Below, in pieces: positions 40,134 to 50,574 of a DNA stretch of 64,000 bases. Source of the stretch: CBDHHC01 sp050633205 (GTDB taxonomy: Bacteria; Pseudomonadota; Alphaproteobacteria; Rhizobiales; CBDHHC01); NCBI GenBank assembly GCA_050633205.1, contig JBOEGA010000050.1, positions 8,356 to 72,355 of the forward strand. Reading direction: 5' to 3'. The translations under genes were made by a program, and so were the position numbers. How positions within the stretch are numbered: the stretch's first letter is position 1; the number at the start of each line of letters is the position of its first letter. Under the pieces are notes generated by a model. That model did no database searches. It was not told the DNA's origin and saw only the letters and a list, made by a program, of their open reading frames with translations.

Positions 40134-40865
40134 TTATTGCTTTTGAAGGTTTTTAGCACGCCACAGCAAAAACAGGGCATAATATAACAGGAACCAGGAG
40201 TAATACAGCTCCAGCCACTCCCCGGAACGCAGACGGTTCCATTCATCAGGAATGAGATACCCCCTCACAGAGCCATATATCAGGCCAAACATAACAAGAA
40301 GTGACAGGAATATTGTCGCTTTGGGCGGATAGATGAAATTATACCTGCCTGGTAATTTCCCAGGTCTGTACATGATAAACCACGGGAAGATCAACCCACC
40401 GACGATAATTCCGGTTAGCAGAATTGCACGTGGTTTCTGATCCAGCCAACTGCTGATGTTATGAAGGTTCGTTTCATTCTGGTCATTAATCCTGCTCAGG
40501 ATTTCAGGCGTTGTCCAGCCAAAATAATGCTGTCCCCAGCTCGCTTCTTCACCACCTATGTATATGCATCCTCCAATCATAGCCAGCACCCAGAATAATA
40601 CAAAACTGTCTGACCTGATTTCCTGGAAGAACAACAGGCGGATGCCAATAAATGCAGCAAGTACTGGAAACAGGAAATGTGTGAACTCCATGACCCCAAC
40701 AACCTCACTCTGAATCCAGTATCTGAAAAATTCAGGGTAATAACGGGCAAGAACGGGGATCAGGAAAACAGTTGCCAGTGGTAGTATCAACCACCAGAAA
40801 ATTGAAAAATTTCTTGTTTCAGCCCGGTAGCGCTCGGGAGACAGATCGAGTTCAATAATTGTCAC
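40134..40865 (-). CDS. Polytopic membrane protein with a GGEExSWGQ motif
   Basis: A protein of about 243 residues with six predicted membrane helices. Between helices 3 and 4 is a conserved-looking polar stretch: GGEEASWGQHYFGWTTPE, then NDQNETNLHN. I have seen this E-E-x-S-W-G-Q...TPE...Q-N-E-x-N-L-H-N pattern in bacterial membrane proteins of unknown function. I prefer the GTG at 40865, which has GGGAGG five bases upstream, over ATG 40883. It is convergent with the binding-protein gene and divergent from exbB. Confidence 0.75.
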   Translation of the reverse strand: MTIIELDLSPERYRAETRNFSIFWWLILPLATVFLIPVLARYYPEFFRYWIQSEVVGVMEFTHFLFPVLAAFIGIRLLFFQEIRSDSFVLFWVLAMIGGCIYIGGEEASWGQHYFGWTTPEILSRINDQNETNLHNISSWLDQKPRAILLTGIIVGGLIFPWFIMYRPGKLPGRYNFIYPPKATIFLSLLVMFGLIYGSVRGYLIPDEWNRLRSGEWLELYYSWFLLYYALFLLWRAKNLQKQ

Positions 40866-41417
40866 AGGAGCCTCCCACGGCATTTTTCACTATGTGGCAT
40901 GATATGCTCTTCCTCACTGAATTATCTTCCGGAGTGTGACACCGCTTAAAATAGTTCGGGGTCGGGAGAAATAAATGATCGTCTGACCACTTCATTTCTG
41001 CCAGGTTTTTAATTTCTAAAAAATCTGTTAATGCGATTACAAAATCTAGCGCAGTAAACCTACGTAAAACAATAGGCTTGCTATTCAAATTTTCTTGACA
41101 TGATTATGTAATCACTCTCTTTTTTGTGATCTACCGTGAATAGACGGGATTACACAGGTGATCTGACGTAAACTGACGTAACGTGGAGTATACTGCAACG
41201 TGATCATTTATCAGATCAATCGGTATATAATTTGCTGCAAAATCCAAGTTTCAGGTATGAAAATCTCTCTGCACTGAAATTTCAAACTTCCATTCTGAAC
41301 CAAAAGGATCTTAATGCATATCGAATTATCTAATTTAGAAATATGCATTTGATTCATGTAGGTTGTTCCGGTAATTTTGGACTTTACCTGAAACACTAAC
41401 TGTATAGTACCTCAAGC
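40866..41417. other. Region upstream of the exbB operon
   Basis: About 550 bases. A tandem direct repeat CTGACGTAAA-CTGACGTAAC lies at 41163-41182. TTGACA at 41095-41100 is followed by no convincing -10. No perfect iron box like that at 9489 is present. I see no gene in either strand. Confidence 0.4.
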
Positions 41418-42119
41418 ATGTTCGAGATTTTAAATGAAGTTCCCCAGATTGAGCGGATGACAAAGCTTGTATCTGACGGCGGAGCTGTTGTGGCTATCCT
41501 ATTAATACTGGGAGTTTTTACCGGAACTATAATGATCAGGAAGCTGTTTCAGTTTATCTGGCTTATGTTTGCAGGCAAAGCCAGAGTAAATTTTGCTATT
41601 GGCCTCTGGATTTCCGGCGACAGGGAAAACGCATACAAGCGTGTAGAACGGCTTGGAGGACCTACGGCCAAGGTTGTTGCGCATCTTATGCGCGGCATGA
41701 TGAGGGGGGCTGAAAAGGAAGCCAGGGTCCGTGAAGATGTAGAACGCATTGCTGCTCATCAGCTCTCAAAGCTGAGATCATGGTTTCGTGCTATTGAAGC
41801 GGTTGTTCAGGTTGCTCCACTGCTCGGACTGTTCGGTACTGTTATCGGGATGATCGAAGCCTTTCAGAACCTGCAAAACGCAGGCACAGAGGTTGATCCG
41901 GCGCTACTTGCAGGCGGCATATGGGTTGCGTTGCTGACAACGGCTGTAGGACTTGCTGTTGCTATCCCGGCGGCATTTGTTCTGTACTGGCTGGAATCCA
42001 TGGCTGACAAAGAGCAGGAGCAAATGGAAGCTGCCATCACCAGTATATTAACCGGCCGCATTACTGAAGGTCCGTTACCCCAGATGAACAAGGTGGTGTC
42101 TGTAGACCATGCAGCTTAA
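41418..42119 (+). CDS. exbB: ExbB/TolQ-type proton channel subunit
   Basis: A 233-residue inner-membrane protein of the MotA/TolQ/ExbB family with three helices: about 22-44, and two near 140-200. The family core [18 protein letters not shown] and the later [22 protein letters not shown] carry the Thr residues of the proton path. It energises TonB using proton motive force. The next gene overlaps it by 11 bases, so the operon is tightly coupled. I name it exbB rather than tolQ because TonB, not TolA, follows. Confidence 0.93.
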   Translation: MFEILNEVPQIERMTKLVSDGGAVVAILLILGVFTGTIMIRKLFQFIWLMFAGKARVNFAIGLWISGDRENAYKRVERLGGPTAKVVAHLMRGMMRGAEKEARVREDVERIAAHQLSKLRSWFRAIEAVVQVAPLLGLFGTVIGMIEAFQNLQNAGTEVDPALLAGGIWVALLTTAVGLAVAIPAAFVLYWLESMADKEQEQMEAAITSILTGRITEGPLPQMNKVVSVDHAA

Positions 42120-42501
42120 CCCTGATCAGCAAAAACGTCTGAGACGGATCAGCCTTACCCCATTGATTGATGTGGTTTTTCTTCTGCTGATTTTCTTTAT
42201 GCTGTCATCTTCATTTCTGAAGTTTATTAATATACCTGTTGAAGGTGCCTCCCAGTCATCCGGCGGTGGTATCAACAGGGCTGAGCTGGCTATCCTATCT
42301 ATTGATGCTGAGGGGCAAATCAAAATTGACGGGCAGGTCGTCTCACTTGATGGTCTTGAAGAGTATTTAAATGAAGTCCTGGCCAAAGGGCAAACCAAGG
42401 TTGTTATCCGTGCTCTGGAGGGTGTCAAAGCCCAAAAAATAATAGAGGTCCTGCATAAAGCCCGTCAGTCAAAAGTTAAGACGATAATGCTGGCTCGTTA
42501 A
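42109..42501 (+). CDS. exbD: ExbD-like energy-transduction subunit (first copy)
   Basis: A 130-residue protein with one N-terminal helix, [21 protein letters not shown], including the essential Asp (in PLIDVVF) of ExbD/TolR. A periplasmic domain follows. It overlaps exbB by 11 bases and is followed after 12 bases by a second ExbD-like gene. The two copies may form a heteromeric stator around ExbB. Confidence 0.92.
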   Translation: MQLNPDQQKRLRRISLTPLIDVVFLLLIFFMLSSSFLKFINIPVEGASQSSGGGINRAELAILSIDAEGQIKIDGQVVSLDGLEEYLNEVLAKGQTKVVIRALEGVKAQKIIEVLHKARQSKVKTIMLAR

Positions 42502-42513
42502 GGGAGATGATCA

Positions 42514-42924
42514 ATGAAAATAAAAACACCTCCCCGTAAACGGCCGGAAGAAAATGTTATCCCACTAATCAATGTTGTTTTTCTGATGCTAGTTTTTTTT
42601 CTGGTGGCCGGAACACTGAAATCCTTTTCAACCAAGGATATTAAACTGATTGATGTTCAGGACGAGGAAAAGCACAACTCCAAAAATGTTATGATGCATA
42701 TCAGGTCTGATGGCATTATTTTATTTAACGGACAGGAATTTACCAGAGAACAACTGAAGGAAATCCTTACAGATTCTTTTGCACTGAGCCATGGAGACAA
42801 ACCATTTTATGTGATAGCTGACCGTGAAACTGATGCTGTGGGACTTCTTGAGATTCTTGAAATCGTTAAAGGTGCTGGTATCAAAAAGGTTCAGCTTGTT
42901 GCTATTCGAAAGGGTAATAAATGA
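42514..42924 (+). CDS. ExbD-like subunit (second copy)
   Basis: A 136-residue protein with the helix PLINVVFLMLVFFLVAGTL. In this copy the aspartate of the PL-I-D-V pattern is Asn (PLINVVF), so the proton-carrying residue appears replaced. The periplasmic domain is of ExbD type. Its stop overlaps the tonB start by four bases (ATGA). It may be a structural partner of the first copy. Confidence 0.9.
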   Translation: MKIKTPPRKRPEENVIPLINVVFLMLVFFLVAGTLKSFSTKDIKLIDVQDEEKHNSKNVMMHIRSDGIILFNGQEFTREQLKEILTDSFALSHGDKPFYVIADRETDAVGLLEILEIVKGAGIKKVQLVAIRKGNK

Positions 42925-43820
42925 AGCATTCTATCCTTTCATGGGCTGGTGCATTTATCTTTACTCTGGCCGGTTTTATGGGGCTTTTCAGTTATACAGG
43001 AGGTGCTCCCGAAGTTCTGGTAGAGAGATCCAGTGGTGCCACGGTTGCGATTATCGGTGGCGGTATTATTGCCGAGCTTGAATCCGAGAAAGAAAGCACT
43101 GTAGAATCCAAGACTTCCAAAGAAGTTAAAGCAGATCCGGAACCGGAGCCTGAAAAAGAACCAATTGAAAAGCCTGTCGAAAAGGTTGAGGAAAAGCAAC
43201 CTGAACCTGTCAAGGAAGCCCCCAAAGAGCCTGTAAAAGAAACACAGAAAGATCCGATTAAAGAAGTTAAGGCTGCTGAAACGCCTGAAGTCGAACCTGA
43301 AAAAGCAATCGCAAAACAGGAAAACAAAAAGGAAGAAAAGAAGCCTGAACCTCCCAAGAAGGTTGTCAAAAAGAAAGAAACTGAAAAGCCAAAGCCCAAG
43401 AAGAAGAAAGTTGTAAGAAAAAAGAAAAAGCGCAGCAAAGCCTCGAGAGCGCAAAGAAGGTCTGGCCGGCGTGTTGATTCTGCCCGCAAGGGTGGTGGGG
43501 CCAGAGGACGCCAGAAAAACATTTCCGGCAATGCAGCAAGATCAAACTTCCTGGGACAGGTTAATTCCAGGCTTGCCCGTTTTAAACAGTATCCGGCAGA
43601 TGCCAGAAGACGCGGAACACGTGGCAAAGTTGTAGTTCGTTTTTCAATCTCCGCATCAGGTGCATTGAGGTCTGTCAGTGTTGTAAGAAGCTCAGGCACT
43701 GCAATTCTTGATCGGGCAGCCTTAAGTACAGTTCGGAGAGCTTCACCTTTTCCCAGACTTCCAAGCGGGATGTCGGCGCCGCAAAGCTTTACGGCACCGA
43801 TCGATTTTACAATACGATAG
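42921..43820 (+). CDS. tonB: TonB energy transducer
   Basis: A 299-residue TonB. An N-terminal anchor helix (about 5-25) is followed by a long Lys/Glu/Pro linker (about 55-180), strongly charged, and a TonB C-terminal domain near residues 200-299 (FKQYPADARRRGTRGKVVVRFSIS, LDRAALSTVRRASPFPRLP). It reaches across the periplasm to open outer-membrane receptors for siderophores or vitamin B12. It ends 6 bases before the convergent ligase gene's stop. Confidence 0.95.
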   Translation: MKHSILSWAGAFIFTLAGFMGLFSYTGGAPEVLVERSSGATVAIIGGGIIAELESEKESTVESKTSKEVKADPEPEPEKEPIEKPVEKVEEKQPEPVKEAPKEPVKETQKDPIKEVKAAETPEVEPEKAIAKQENKKEEKKPEPPKKVVKKKETEKPKPKKKKVVRKKKKRSKASRAQRRSGRRVDSARKGGGARGRQKNISGNAARSNFLGQVNSRLARFKQYPADARRRGTRGKVVVRFSISASGALRSVSVVRSSGTAILDRAALSTVRRASPFPRLPSGMSAPQSFTAPIDFTIR

Positions 43821-43826
43821 CTACAC

Positions 43827-45485
43827 TCAGGCGTTTGGTGCAGCAGTTGTTCCTTCACCAGATGCAGCATTCTGGTACAGGTCCTGATATTCATCGCGTA
43901 TTTTACGTTTCAGAACCTTGCCTGTTGCCGTGTGCGGAAGCTCGGAGACAAAAACCACTTCATCAGGCAACCACCATTTAACAACCTGTTCACCCAGATA
44001 AGCCAGGATATCTTCTTTAGTTGCCTCAACACCTTCCTTCAAAACTACAGCAAGCAGAGGACGCTCTGCCCATTGTGGATGAGGTAAACCAACAACTGCA
44101 CATTCAGCAATAGCAGCATGCCCCATAGCGGCATTTTCGACATCTACCGAACTGATCCACTCACCACCTGACTTGATGATGTCTTTGGCCCTGTCCACGA
44201 TCTGCAGGAAGCCCTGCTCATCCATGGTTGCAACATCTCCGGTATCGAACCAGTCACCTTCCCATGCAGATTGCTCAGCTTCCTTATAATAGCCACTGGC
44301 TATCCATGGGCCCTTAACAAGCAGTCGCCCTGAGGTTTTGCCATCATGAGGCTGATCGACACCGTCATCGTCTGCAATCCGCATCTGAACACCGAATACC
44401 GGGCGCCCCTGGCTTTTCTGAAGCTGAAAGCGTTCATCCATAGAAACACCTTCCATATAGCGGCTTGGCGGGTTTGAAGTTCCCAAAGGCGACATTTCAG
44501 TCATTCCCCAGGCATGAACAACAAATACACCATGCTTTTCTTCAAATGCCTTAATCATTGAGAGAGGTGCAGCAGAACCACCGATTACAGCGCGTGTAAC
44601 AGATGTCAGCGTTACATTTTCCTTTTCACAATGCTGCAACAGATTCAGCCATACAGTTGGTACACCGAGAAGAAGATCTGCGTTTTCCTCTGTGACCATC
44701 TCCTGAAGAGATTTTCCATCAAGACCTGGGCCAGGAAGCACAAGCTTGGCACCAGCCATTGCTGCAGAATAAGGAATGCCCCAGGCATTAACGTGGAACA
44801 TCGGTACCACCGGAAGTACGACATTCTGGGAGCCCATTCCCAGCGCACTTGGCGTACATGCTGCTATGGCATGCAATACTGTCGAGCGGTGGCTGTAAAC
44901 CACACCTTTCGGGTTGCCTGTTGTTCCAGAGGTGTAACACATGGAGGCTGCCAGATTCTCGTTCATATCCGGCCATTCATATTCATCTGACTGGTCGGCA
45001 ATTAAATCTTCATAGGAAATCAGATCAAGAGGCGATTCAGGGATTGCTTCTTTTGGTGCCAGCACAACCACATGTTTCAGTTTTGGCAGTTTGTCATGGA
45101 TTGCGTTAATGAGAGGCAGGAAGGTTATATCAATAAATAATACAACATCTTCCGCGTGGTTCATGATGTATACAAGCTGTTCCGGATGCAAACGCGGGTT
45201 AATTGTATGAAGAATAGCTCCACTGCCAGAGACGGCATAGTAAGTCTCGTAATGGCGATGGTTATTCCATGCCAGCGTTGCTATACGATCCTGAAAGCTT
45301 ATCCCGAGTTTACTATATAGTGCATTTGCGAGCTGTCTTGCCCTTTTTGCTGCATCCTTATAAGTATAGCGATGAATTCCACCTTCTGTGTTGCGGCTTA
45401 CGATCTGGGTGTCGCCACTAAATCGCTCAGCGTGCTCCAGTATTGACGATATCGTCAGCTGCACATTCATCATTTCGCCGAACAT
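43827..45485 (-). CDS. Fatty acyl-CoA ligase (AMP-forming)
   Basis: A 552-residue acyl-adenylate enzyme of the medium/long-chain acyl-CoA synthetase group. The AMP-binding signature [17 protein letters not shown], the [15 protein letters not shown] A5 block (as [11 protein letters not shown]), the [11 protein letters not shown] block and the C-terminal [12 protein letters not shown] lysine are all present. It converts a fatty acid, ATP and CoA to acyl-CoA, fitting the nearby acyl-CoA dehydrogenase locus. AGGAG six bases upstream supports ATG 45485. Confidence 0.92.
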   Translation of the reverse strand: MFGEMMNVQLTISSILEHAERFSGDTQIVSRNTEGGIHRYTYKDAAKRARQLANALYSKLGISFQDRIATLAWNNHRHYETYYAVSGSGAILHTINPRLHPEQLVYIMNHAEDVVLFIDITFLPLINAIHDKLPKLKHVVVLAPKEAIPESPLDLISYEDLIADQSDEYEWPDMNENLAASMCYTSGTTGNPKGVVYSHRSTVLHAIAACTPSALGMGSQNVVLPVVPMFHVNAWGIPYSAAMAGAKLVLPGPGLDGKSLQEMVTEENADLLLGVPTVWLNLLQHCEKENVTLTSVTRAVIGGSAAPLSMIKAFEEKHGVFVVHAWGMTEMSPLGTSNPPSRYMEGVSMDERFQLQKSQGRPVFGVQMRIADDDGVDQPHDGKTSGRLLVKGPWIASGYYKEAEQSAWEGDWFDTGDVATMDEQGFLQIVDRAKDIIKSGGEWISSVDVENAAMGHAAIAECAVVGLPHPQWAERPLLAVVLKEGVEATKEDILAYLGEQVVKWWLPDEVVFVSELPHTATGKVLKRKIRDEYQDLYQNAASGEGTTAAPNA

Positions 45486-45709
45486 AGAGTTCTCCTTGTC
45501 GTTTTTCCGAGACTTTTAATGCTTACGGATTGGTATTGCCCTTGGTATTTGCGCGAGGAAGCGCAAGTTTTATTTTATACTTTTTACGACAGTACTTTAG
45601 TAGTCTACCTTTGGCTAAGTAAAGACAGTATTCCGCACCCTGATTTTATTAACCAGTGTTACAAATTGTTTTTTTAATGCGGGACAATATTTCTAATGGC
45701 AAGCAGTCG

Positions 45710-46543
45710 TTAAGCTACCCATTTTGATAATACCGCTTTGAGGGCTTCTTCACTGACAGGTTTGGAAATATAATCATTCATCCCTGCACGCGCGCATTTT
45801 TTGCGATCCTCTTTTTTCTCATTTGCAGTAAAGGCTATAATCGGGCAGGCATTGAGGTCCCCCTACCCCATACGATCTTTAAGAAGTCTGGCTGCTTCAT
45901 AACCATCCATTTTGGGCATATGGCAATCCATGAATATCAATTGAAAAACCTGTTTTTCCAGTAAAGCAACGGCTTCCTCACCATCTTCCGCCATTGTTAC
46001 TTTACATCCCAGATCATCCAGCATCATTTCAGCGATCATGCGGTTAGTCTGGTTATCCTCAACCAATAAAATCTCAGTTCCCTGAAAACTGGTAACAGAA
46101 TCAGAAAGAAGATCTTCTTCAGGAGCATATCCGGAATAAAGCTGGAGATATTGTTTGATTTTTCCAATGAATGACAAGGAATTAAGAGGTCTTTGTACGC
46201 AATCGACCGCACCAAGCTTCAACGGCTCCAAGCTGGAGAATACGGCGGAGATATCATCTGTTATAATGATAATCGGAACAGCACAGATTTTTTCTTCCTG
46301 CTTGATCCATTGAATGGTTTCACTACAGACCTGATAAGAAGTCTGAAGATCAAATATCAGAAGAGAAAAATCATACTTCATTAATTTTCTGAGAGCATCT
46401 GTTCCAAACTCTGCCTCAATAAATTCTGCATTCAGATTGAGGTCAGGCAGCAGCTCTTCTGCACTCCCCGGCTCATCACGAACCAGCAGAATTTTTGCGT
46501 CAGACTTTGCAGTGTTATTTGTTAAGTTGAGAGACCCCATCAC
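45710..46543 (-). pseudogene. Double-receiver response regulator, interrupted by TAG
   Basis: A leftward frame from ATG 46543 to TAA 45710 is broken by a single in-frame TAG at 45865-45863, codon 227. Read through, it encodes two REC domains. The first (about 17-140) lacks several acidic-pocket residues (LVRDEP). The second keeps LVEDNQTNR and the acceptor Asp in FMDCHMPKMDG before the stop; the conserved Thr (AFTAN) and Lys (SKPVSEE) fall after it. The product made now would lack two key residues and alpha4-beta5 of REC2. It is therefore probably inactive unless TAG is read through. Confidence 0.75.
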
Positions 46544-46647
46544 ACACTACCATCAGAATTAAGGTTAATCTGACTTCAGTGATGCCATAAATAGACTGGT
46601 AAAGGGTTAAAGCTGACGATAATTAATCGCTTTTGCTTTTCTGATCA

Positions 46648-46674
46648 GAAAAAATGGGCAGCGATTGCTGCCCA
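46648..46674 (-). terminator. Rho-independent terminator
   Basis: TGGGCAGC (46655-46662) pairs with GCTGCCCA (46667-46674) around a GATT loop, and the minus strand ends in seven T. It lies 12 bases after the quinone reductase stop. Confidence 0.9.
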
Positions 46675-46685
46675 CCTGATTTATT

Positions 46686-47654
46686 TTAAGGTACGAGAAC
46701 GATTTTGCCAGTGGCACCACGATCAAGAACACGTTTGAGAACTTCTGCCGCATCCGCCAGAGGATAACGCCCTTCAATAACAGGCTTAATCTCTCCACTT
46801 TGATACCAGGCAATAAGCTCTTCCATATTTTTAGCGTAATCAGCAGGCTGATATCTGGTGAAAGAACCCCAGAATACGCCAACAACACTGTATTCCTTAA
46901 CCAATGAAAGGTTTACAGGGAAGTTTGGAACAGTGCCTGAAGCAAAGCCAATAACCAGCAGGCGGCCGTTTCTTGCCATGCAGCGTGTCGCTGCATCGAA
47001 TGCGTCACCACCAACCGGATCAAATACGACATCAACGCCTTTGCCATCAGTCATGGTTTTGAGGTTATCTTTAAGGTTCTCGTATCCGATAACCTCATCT
47101 GCGCCTGCGTTTTTGGCAATCTCACGTTTGGCATCGCTGGAGGCAACAGCTATGACATGAGCCCCCATAGCTTTACCAATCTGGACAGCGGCAACTCCTG
47201 TAGCACCTGCAGCGCCAAGAACAACCAGCTTTTCACCTGGTTTTAGCTGAGCACGCTGCTTCAGGGCATGGTGGGATGTACCATATGCACAAAGCAGAGC
47301 ACATGCATCAGCTGCATCCATACCTTCAGGCAGCGGATAAGTACGGTCTTCCGTACAATGTACTTTTTCCGCATATCCAGCCAGAGAACAAAGCATCGCC
47401 ACGCGGTCGCCAACTTTAAAGTTTTTGACATCAGGACCGACTGCTTCAACAACGCCAGCTGCTTCCATTCCAGGGATAAATGGCCGCTCAGGCTTCATTT
47501 GATAAAGACCCTGAACCAACAGACCGTCCGGGTAGTTTACGCCTATTGCTTCCGGTTTGATAACAATTGTATCTCCGGTAGCCTCAGGATCGGCAGTTTC
47601 TCCATAAACAAGCTGATCCAGAGGGGCGAACTCATTACAAATGATTGCTTTCAT
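46686..47654 (-). CDS. Zn-independent quinone reductase/alcohol dehydrogenase-like protein
   Basis: A 322-residue medium-chain dehydrogenase of the quinone oxidoreductase group. It lacks the GHE zinc cluster; NADPH binding is shown by VLGAAGATGVAAVQIGKAMGA. IPGMEAAGVVEAVGPDV is the domain border block. It reduces quinones or enoyl compounds with NADPH. It starts 6 bases after the acyl-CoA dehydrogenase stop, so the two genes are in one operon. Confidence 0.9.
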   Translation of the reverse strand: MKAIICNEFAPLDQLVYGETADPEATGDTIVIKPEAIGVNYPDGLLVQGLYQMKPERPFIPGMEAAGVVEAVGPDVKNFKVGDRVAMLCSLAGYAEKVHCTEDRTYPLPEGMDAADACALLCAYGTSHHALKQRAQLKPGEKLVVLGAAGATGVAAVQIGKAMGAHVIAVASSDAKREIAKNAGADEVIGYENLKDNLKTMTDGKGVDVVFDPVGGDAFDAATRCMARNGRLLVIGFASGTVPNFPVNLSLVKEYSVVGVFWGSFTRYQPADYAKNMEELIAWYQSGEIKPVIEGRYPLADAAEVLKRVLDRGATGKIVLVP

Positions 47655-47660
47655 ATGTCT

Positions 47661-48902
47661 TTAAACCTTTTCCTGCGTATATTTCTTCAACTCGGCGCGT
47701 GCAATCTGGCGGCGATGTACGGCATCAGGGCCATCTGCCAGGCGAAGAGTACGAAGTTTCGTCCAGGAAGCTGCAAGTGGTGTATCCTGGGATACGCCTG
47801 CACCACCATGCATCTGAACAGCCTCATCAACGATTTTAACTGCGATGCGAGGTGCTATTACTTTAATCTGGCTGATCCATGGAGCGGCTGCACGAGGGTC
47901 ACCCTGATCCATCATCCAAGCAGCCTTCAGACACAGGAGGCGAGCCATTTCGATTTCCATGCGGCATTCTGCAATGATGTCATAGTTTGCACCAAGCTGG
48001 GCCAGCTTTTTACCAAATGCTTCACGTTCCAGAGAGCGCTTACACATTGCTTCCAAAGCTTTTTCTGACTGACCAATAGCACGCATACAGTGGTGAATAC
48101 GTCCAGGGCCAAGGCGCCCCTGAGATATTTCGAAGCCGCGGCCTTCACCTAACAGAAGGTTTTCAGCCGGAACACGAACATTTGTGAAGCGAATATGCAT
48201 ATGACCATGGGGTGCATCGTCATTACCATAAACTTCCATTGCACGAAGGATTTCAACACCTTCAGAGTCTGCAGGAACGAGAACCTGAGAGTGACGCTGG
48301 TGCTTTGGCGTATTTTCATCACCTGTACGAACCATTGTAATGTAAATTTTACAACGCGGGTCACCTGCGCCGGAAGACCACCATTTTTCGCCATTCAGCA
48401 CATATTCGTCTCCATCACGGACACAGGACATGCTGACATTTGTCGCGTCAGATGAAGCAACGCCAGGCTCGGTCATAAGATAAGCTGAACGGATTTCACC
48501 AGCAAGAAGTGGTTTCAGCCATTTTTCTTTATGTTCTTCATTACCATAGCGCTCAAGAACTTCCATATTTCCTGTGTCGGGGGCCGAACAGTTGAATACT
48601 TCTGAACCAAGGCGGGCTTTACCCATTTCTTCTGCAAGGTAAGCGTATTCTACAGTTGTAAGGCCGTAACCTTTTTCAGAGTCTGTTAAAAAAAAGTTCC
48701 AGAGTTTGCGCTCTTTTGCTTTATTTTTCAGACCTTCAAGGATTTCGTCCATACGTGCAGTATGTTCCCAGCGACTGCCGTTTTTACCTATTTCGTCGTA
48801 ATATTCCTGCTCGATAGGGAGTATTTCGTTTTGAACCATATCGGTTACGGCATCCAATAGCGGTTTCAACCGCTCTGTTTTGCCTAAGGCCATTTCTGTC
48901 AT
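47661..48902 (-). CDS. Acyl-CoA dehydrogenase
   Basis: A 413-residue flavoprotein. [16 protein letters not shown] is the FAD-binding mid-domain signature, and [25 protein letters not shown] is the strand region; [34 protein letters not shown] ending (split across the C-terminus) resembles the ACAD10/11 subgroup. These enzymes often act on longer or 4-hydroxy acyl-CoA, and the phosphotransferase gene nearby fits that. Its ATG overlaps the TetR stop (ATGA). Confidence 0.93.
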   Translation of the reverse strand: MTEMALGKTERLKPLLDAVTDMVQNEILPIEQEYYDEIGKNGSRWEHTARMDEILEGLKNKAKERKLWNFFLTDSEKGYGLTTVEYAYLAEEMGKARLGSEVFNCSAPDTGNMEVLERYGNEEHKEKWLKPLLAGEIRSAYLMTEPGVASSDATNVSMSCVRDGDEYVLNGEKWWSSGAGDPRCKIYITMVRTGDENTPKHQRHSQVLVPADSEGVEILRAMEVYGNDDAPHGHMHIRFTNVRVPAENLLLGEGRGFEISQGRLGPGRIHHCMRAIGQSEKALEAMCKRSLEREAFGKKLAQLGANYDIIAECRMEIEMARLLCLKAAWMMDQGDPRAAAPWISQIKVIAPRIAVKIVDEAVQMHGGAGVSQDTPLAASWTKLRTLRLADGPDAVHRRQIARAELKKYTQEKV

Positions 48903-49561
48903 TGCAGAATCCTTCCTCTGTCTGCTCCTAAACCTGTCAACGCATAGACAACAACCTGATGCGCTAATTTTTTTATGTCTTCTTCAGTCTGTCCGGGGCG
49001 CTCTTTGTACCAGTATACGGGGGAATTGAGCGACATAAAGATCAGCTGTACGGCAATACCTATATTTGGGTATGAGAGATCTCCGTCTTCTTTTGCCTGC
49101 TCCATAACCTCTCTGAAGATAAGAGAATACTGCCTTCTTATTTCCAGTAACTCTTCCAGAGTTTCTCTTTGTTCGGGGGTCGTTGCTCCACGCACGTGGA
49201 TCTCGACGCCTTCCCTGACAACTCTTTGAAAAGATTTTGTTTTCATCATTGTTACGGTATGGCAAAGCGACATTTTCTGCAGACGTTCAAACGCAGGGGC
49301 ATCACTCTGATAGGTATTGCGGATAGCTTCAAAGCAGGTATCCATGCCGACGCGATAGACACCGAAAAACAAATCTGCCTTTGAAGCGAAAAAGTGGTAT
49401 ATTCTGCCTTTGGTACACCCTAACCGGCGTGCGACATCATCAATACTCGTGGCATTATACCCACGTTCTGCGAAACATTTCGCGGCCATGCGCAGGATAT
49501 CCATCTGACCTTCCTGAAGAACACTTGGCGCAGGTATCGGTGACATTATTCGCTCTCCCAT
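48899..49561 (-). CDS. TetR-family regulator
   Basis: A 220-residue repressor type. The N-terminal helix-turn-helix is [40 protein letters not shown]; the rest is helical and binds an effector, probably an acyl-CoA or related ligand. It heads the leftward operon with the dehydrogenase and faces the rightward SDR/phosphotransferase operon, so it most likely controls both from the 160-base divergent region. Confidence 0.93.
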   Translation of the reverse strand: MGERIMSPIPAPSVLQEGQMDILRMAAKCFAERGYNATSIDDVARRLGCTKGRIYHFFASKADLFFGVYRVGMDTCFEAIRNTYQSDAPAFERLQKMSLCHTVTMMKTKSFQRVVREGVEIHVRGATTPEQRETLEELLEIRRQYSLIFREVMEQAKEDGDLSYPNIGIAVQLIFMSLNSPVYWYKERPGQTEEDIKKLAHQVVVYALTGLGADRGRILQ

Positions 49562-49723
49562 TGGAGTGTCATACGTTCATAACTTCGCGCATGACTCATC
49601 GTCCTAAAGCTCTTTACATTATAATAAAAGAACTACATACTACCCGGCATGTTGTCAAGCGGCTCCATGTTAACCATCATGTATCTGAGGCCGAAAAAAA
49701 TACGGAAATCGGGAGAAATATGT

Positions 49724-50539
49724 ATGTCTTACCTAGACACGCTTTTTGCGCTTAATGGAAAAAAAGCCCTTATTACAGGTGGTGCAACCGGCATTGGCCG
49801 TATGGTTGCCGAAGCTCTTGTTCAGGCCGGGGCTCATGTGATGATCGCTTCGCGTAAAGCTGAAGACTGTGCGAAGGTTGCTGAAGAGCTTAATGCAATG
49901 GATGCGTCCGGTTCAGCAGAAGGGTTCGGAGGCGATGTTTCAACCGAAGAAGGCATTACTGCCCTTTCCAATGAAGTTAAGAGCCGTACTGATACATTGC
50001 ACATCCTGTTTAATAATGCCGGTGTTACATGGGGAGCGCCTCTGGAAGAGTTTCCTCACAGTGCCTGGAGCAAGGTTTTTGATGTTAATGTTGCCGGGCT
50101 ATTTACCCTCACACGCGATCTGATCCCTTTGCTTGAAAAAGGTGGTACTGCTGATGATCCGGCGAGAATTATTAATATAGGCTCTGTTATGGGCACGATG
50201 ACAATGCTTGGGGTTTATTCCTACTCGGCTTCAAAGTCTGCAGTTCACCATATTACACGCATGCTGGCTTCCGAACTTGCTCCCAAGCATATTACAGTGA
50301 ATGCATTCGCTCCGGGGCCGTTTGAGAGCAAAATGACCGCATTTGCCATGAAGGATGCTGAAAGGCAGAAAAAGATCGCTGAAAGTGTTCCACTTGGTCG
50401 CATCGGGCGGGCTGAAGACCTTGCAGGGGCTGCATTGTTCTTGTGTGGACGCGGTGGCTCGTATATATCTGGCGCAATTTTGCCGCTTGATGGTGGTAAG
50501 ACGGCTGAGAGCCCAATTCGCGCGCTAGGCGAAGAATAA
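49724..50539 (+). CDS. Short-chain dehydrogenase/reductase
   Basis: A 271-residue classical SDR. NAD(P) site GGATGIGR, NNAG, catalytic YSASKSAVHH and PGPF segment are in order. ATG 49724 has GGGAG eight bases upstream; earlier in-frame starts add non-SDR residues. It is divergent from tetR, 35 bases before the phosphotransferase gene. A role in the same acyl catabolism is inferred. Confidence 0.9.
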   Translation: MSYLDTLFALNGKKALITGGATGIGRMVAEALVQAGAHVMIASRKAEDCAKVAEELNAMDASGSAEGFGGDVSTEEGITALSNEVKSRTDTLHILFNNAGVTWGAPLEEFPHSAWSKVFDVNVAGLFTLTRDLIPLLEKGGTADDPARIINIGSVMGTMTMLGVYSYSASKSAVHHITRMLASELAPKHITVNAFAPGPFESKMTAFAMKDAERQKKIAESVPLGRIGRAEDLAGAALFLCGRGGSYISGAILPLDGGKTAESPIRALGEE

Positions 50540-50574
50540 GATCAATTACATACAAGACTGACGGAGCATAATTT

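Noticed and set aside
42939..43894. Long antisense ORFs across tonB (171 and 300 codons)
   Set aside because: They mirror the Lys/Glu/Pro-rich repeat codons of tonB, giving Phe/Leu- or Ser-rich nonsense; the sense strand has a full TonB.
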